From the NCBI GenBank assembly GCA_014534425.1, contig JACVRN010000020.1, positions 1-61,144 on the forward strand: a DNA stretch of 61,144 bases. Reading direction: 5' to 3'. Within the stretch, counting starts at the first letter, position 1. The number at the start of each line of letters is the position of its first letter. Both the position numbers and the translations under genes were made by a program. Under the pieces are notes generated by a model that worked only from the letters and a program-made list of their open reading frames with translations, was not told the DNA's origin and made no database searches. Shown one piece after another: positions 60,740-61,144 of the stretch. This DNA is from Pyrinomonadaceae bacterium (GTDB lineage: Bacteria; Acidobacteriota; Blastocatellia; Pyrinomonadales; Pyrinomonadaceae).

Positions 60740-60769
60740 GAGGGATGAACTTTGATTGCTTCATCCCTC
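60740..60769. repeat. Hairpin between tRNA-Tyr and tRNA-Gly, family I
   Basis: 10-bp arms GAGGGATGAA / TTCATCCCTC with a 10-nt loop, with further partial pairing outside. It occupies the 80-nt spacer inside the tRNA operon, wider than the others, so it may be an inserted palindromic element or a processing site. Confidence 0.65.
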
Positions 60770-60792
60770 ATCCCTTTGCCTTCGTGTTTCGG

Positions 60793-60868
60793 GCGGGAGT
60801 AGCTCAGTTGGTAGAGCATCAGCCTTCCAAGCTGAGGGTCGCGAGTTCGAGCCTCGTCTCCCGCTCCA
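60793..60868 (+). tRNA. tRNA-Gly (anticodon UCC)
   Basis: 76 nt with encoded CCA. Acceptor GCGGGAG/CTCCCGC, anticodon loop CTTCCAA (TCC, codons GGA/GGG), T-loop TTCGAGC. Confidence 0.97.
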
Positions 60869-60902
60869 CTTTGTAAGGCCGCGGGGTTCGGGCACGCGTC
60901 GC

Positions 60903-60974
60903 GCCCGAGTAGCTCAGGGGTAGAGCGCCTCCTTGGTAAGGAGGAGGTCACGGGTTCAAATCCCGTCTCGGGCT
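60903..60974 (+). tRNA. tRNA-Thr (anticodon GGU), CCA not encoded
   Basis: Acceptor GCCCGAG/CTCGGGC, anticodon loop TTGGTAA (GGT, codons ACC/ACU), T-arm ACGGGTTCAAATCCCGT. After discriminator U the sequence is TAAGC, so the CCA end must be added enzymatically, unlike the other four tRNAs in the window. Confidence 0.95.
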
Positions 60975-61017
60975 TAAGCTACACCGAAGAACTCAACCGA
61001 GAAGAGGCAAGAGGGAA

Positions 61018-61144
<127 letters not shown>

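Overview
The window reads as about 61 kb of chromosome from a free-living, Gram-negative member of the Acidobacteriota, most likely near class Blastocatellia. This is inferred from gene content, not from a marker tree. The signs are a VWFA-type secreted protein of the acidobacterial kind fused to a TonB C-terminal domain, a TonB-dependent receptor with an N-terminal carboxypeptidase-regulatory-like domain, large Ser/Thr kinases with accessory domains, proteins headed by a short CPxC...C motif, and a GC-rich coding style. Genes are dense and mostly on the + strand.

Layout. 0-7.1 kb: dipeptidase (cut by the window edge), endonuclease IV (nfo), a secreted protein, leuS and a type I phosphodiesterase. 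7.2-7.8 kb: a MerR-like regulator. 8.2-20.4 kb: an envelope-signalling block with a Ser/Thr kinase carrying an extracytoplasmic FGE-sulfatase-like domain, a secreted TPR protein, a zinc-motif/TM/PsbP-like protein, a triple-FHA ABC exporter, a secreted protein, a TlpA-like lipoprotein and a zinc-motif/TM/beta-helix protein. 20.4-23.0 kb: a CsbD-like small protein, a lone RsbRD N-terminal domain and a GH3 glycosidase. 23.2-25.5 kb: a Cys/His protein and a Met-rich outer-membrane protein that look like copper handling. 25.7-28.3 kb: SYLF protein, lexA, tRNA-Thr(CGU), a histone-H1-like protein and a tiny acidic protein.

30.1-43.2 kb is the accessory part. It holds a HIT protein, small membrane and secreted proteins, a PQQ-type propeller, an AT-rich STAND NTPase/TPR/TM protein with its own strong promoter, a small membrane protein, a carotenoid oxygenase, a WD40/lamin-tail surface protein, a DUF433/DUF5615 toxin-antitoxin pair and a GNAT acetyltransferase. 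Several of these genes are bounded by short conserved sequences that look like integron attC halves (four left ends sharing a 19-nt pattern, two right ends sharing 11 nt). No integrase gene is present in the window.

43.2-61.1 kb returns to core genes: trmFO, a helical-repeat protein, the VWFA-TonB protein, xerC/D, a dksA-like gene, a TonB receptor broken by one in-frame TGA, a methyltransferase, a gmhA pair, uvrA and pgsA. It ends with the operon tRNA-Thr(UGU)-Tyr(GUA)-Gly(UCC)-Thr(GGU)-tuf, the same order as the E. coli tufB operon.

A striking genome-wide feature is the number of long inverted repeats between genes. At least eight sequence families occur, three of them in two to five copies. 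They sit mainly just after stop codons or between convergent genes, and one lies inside the tRNA operon.
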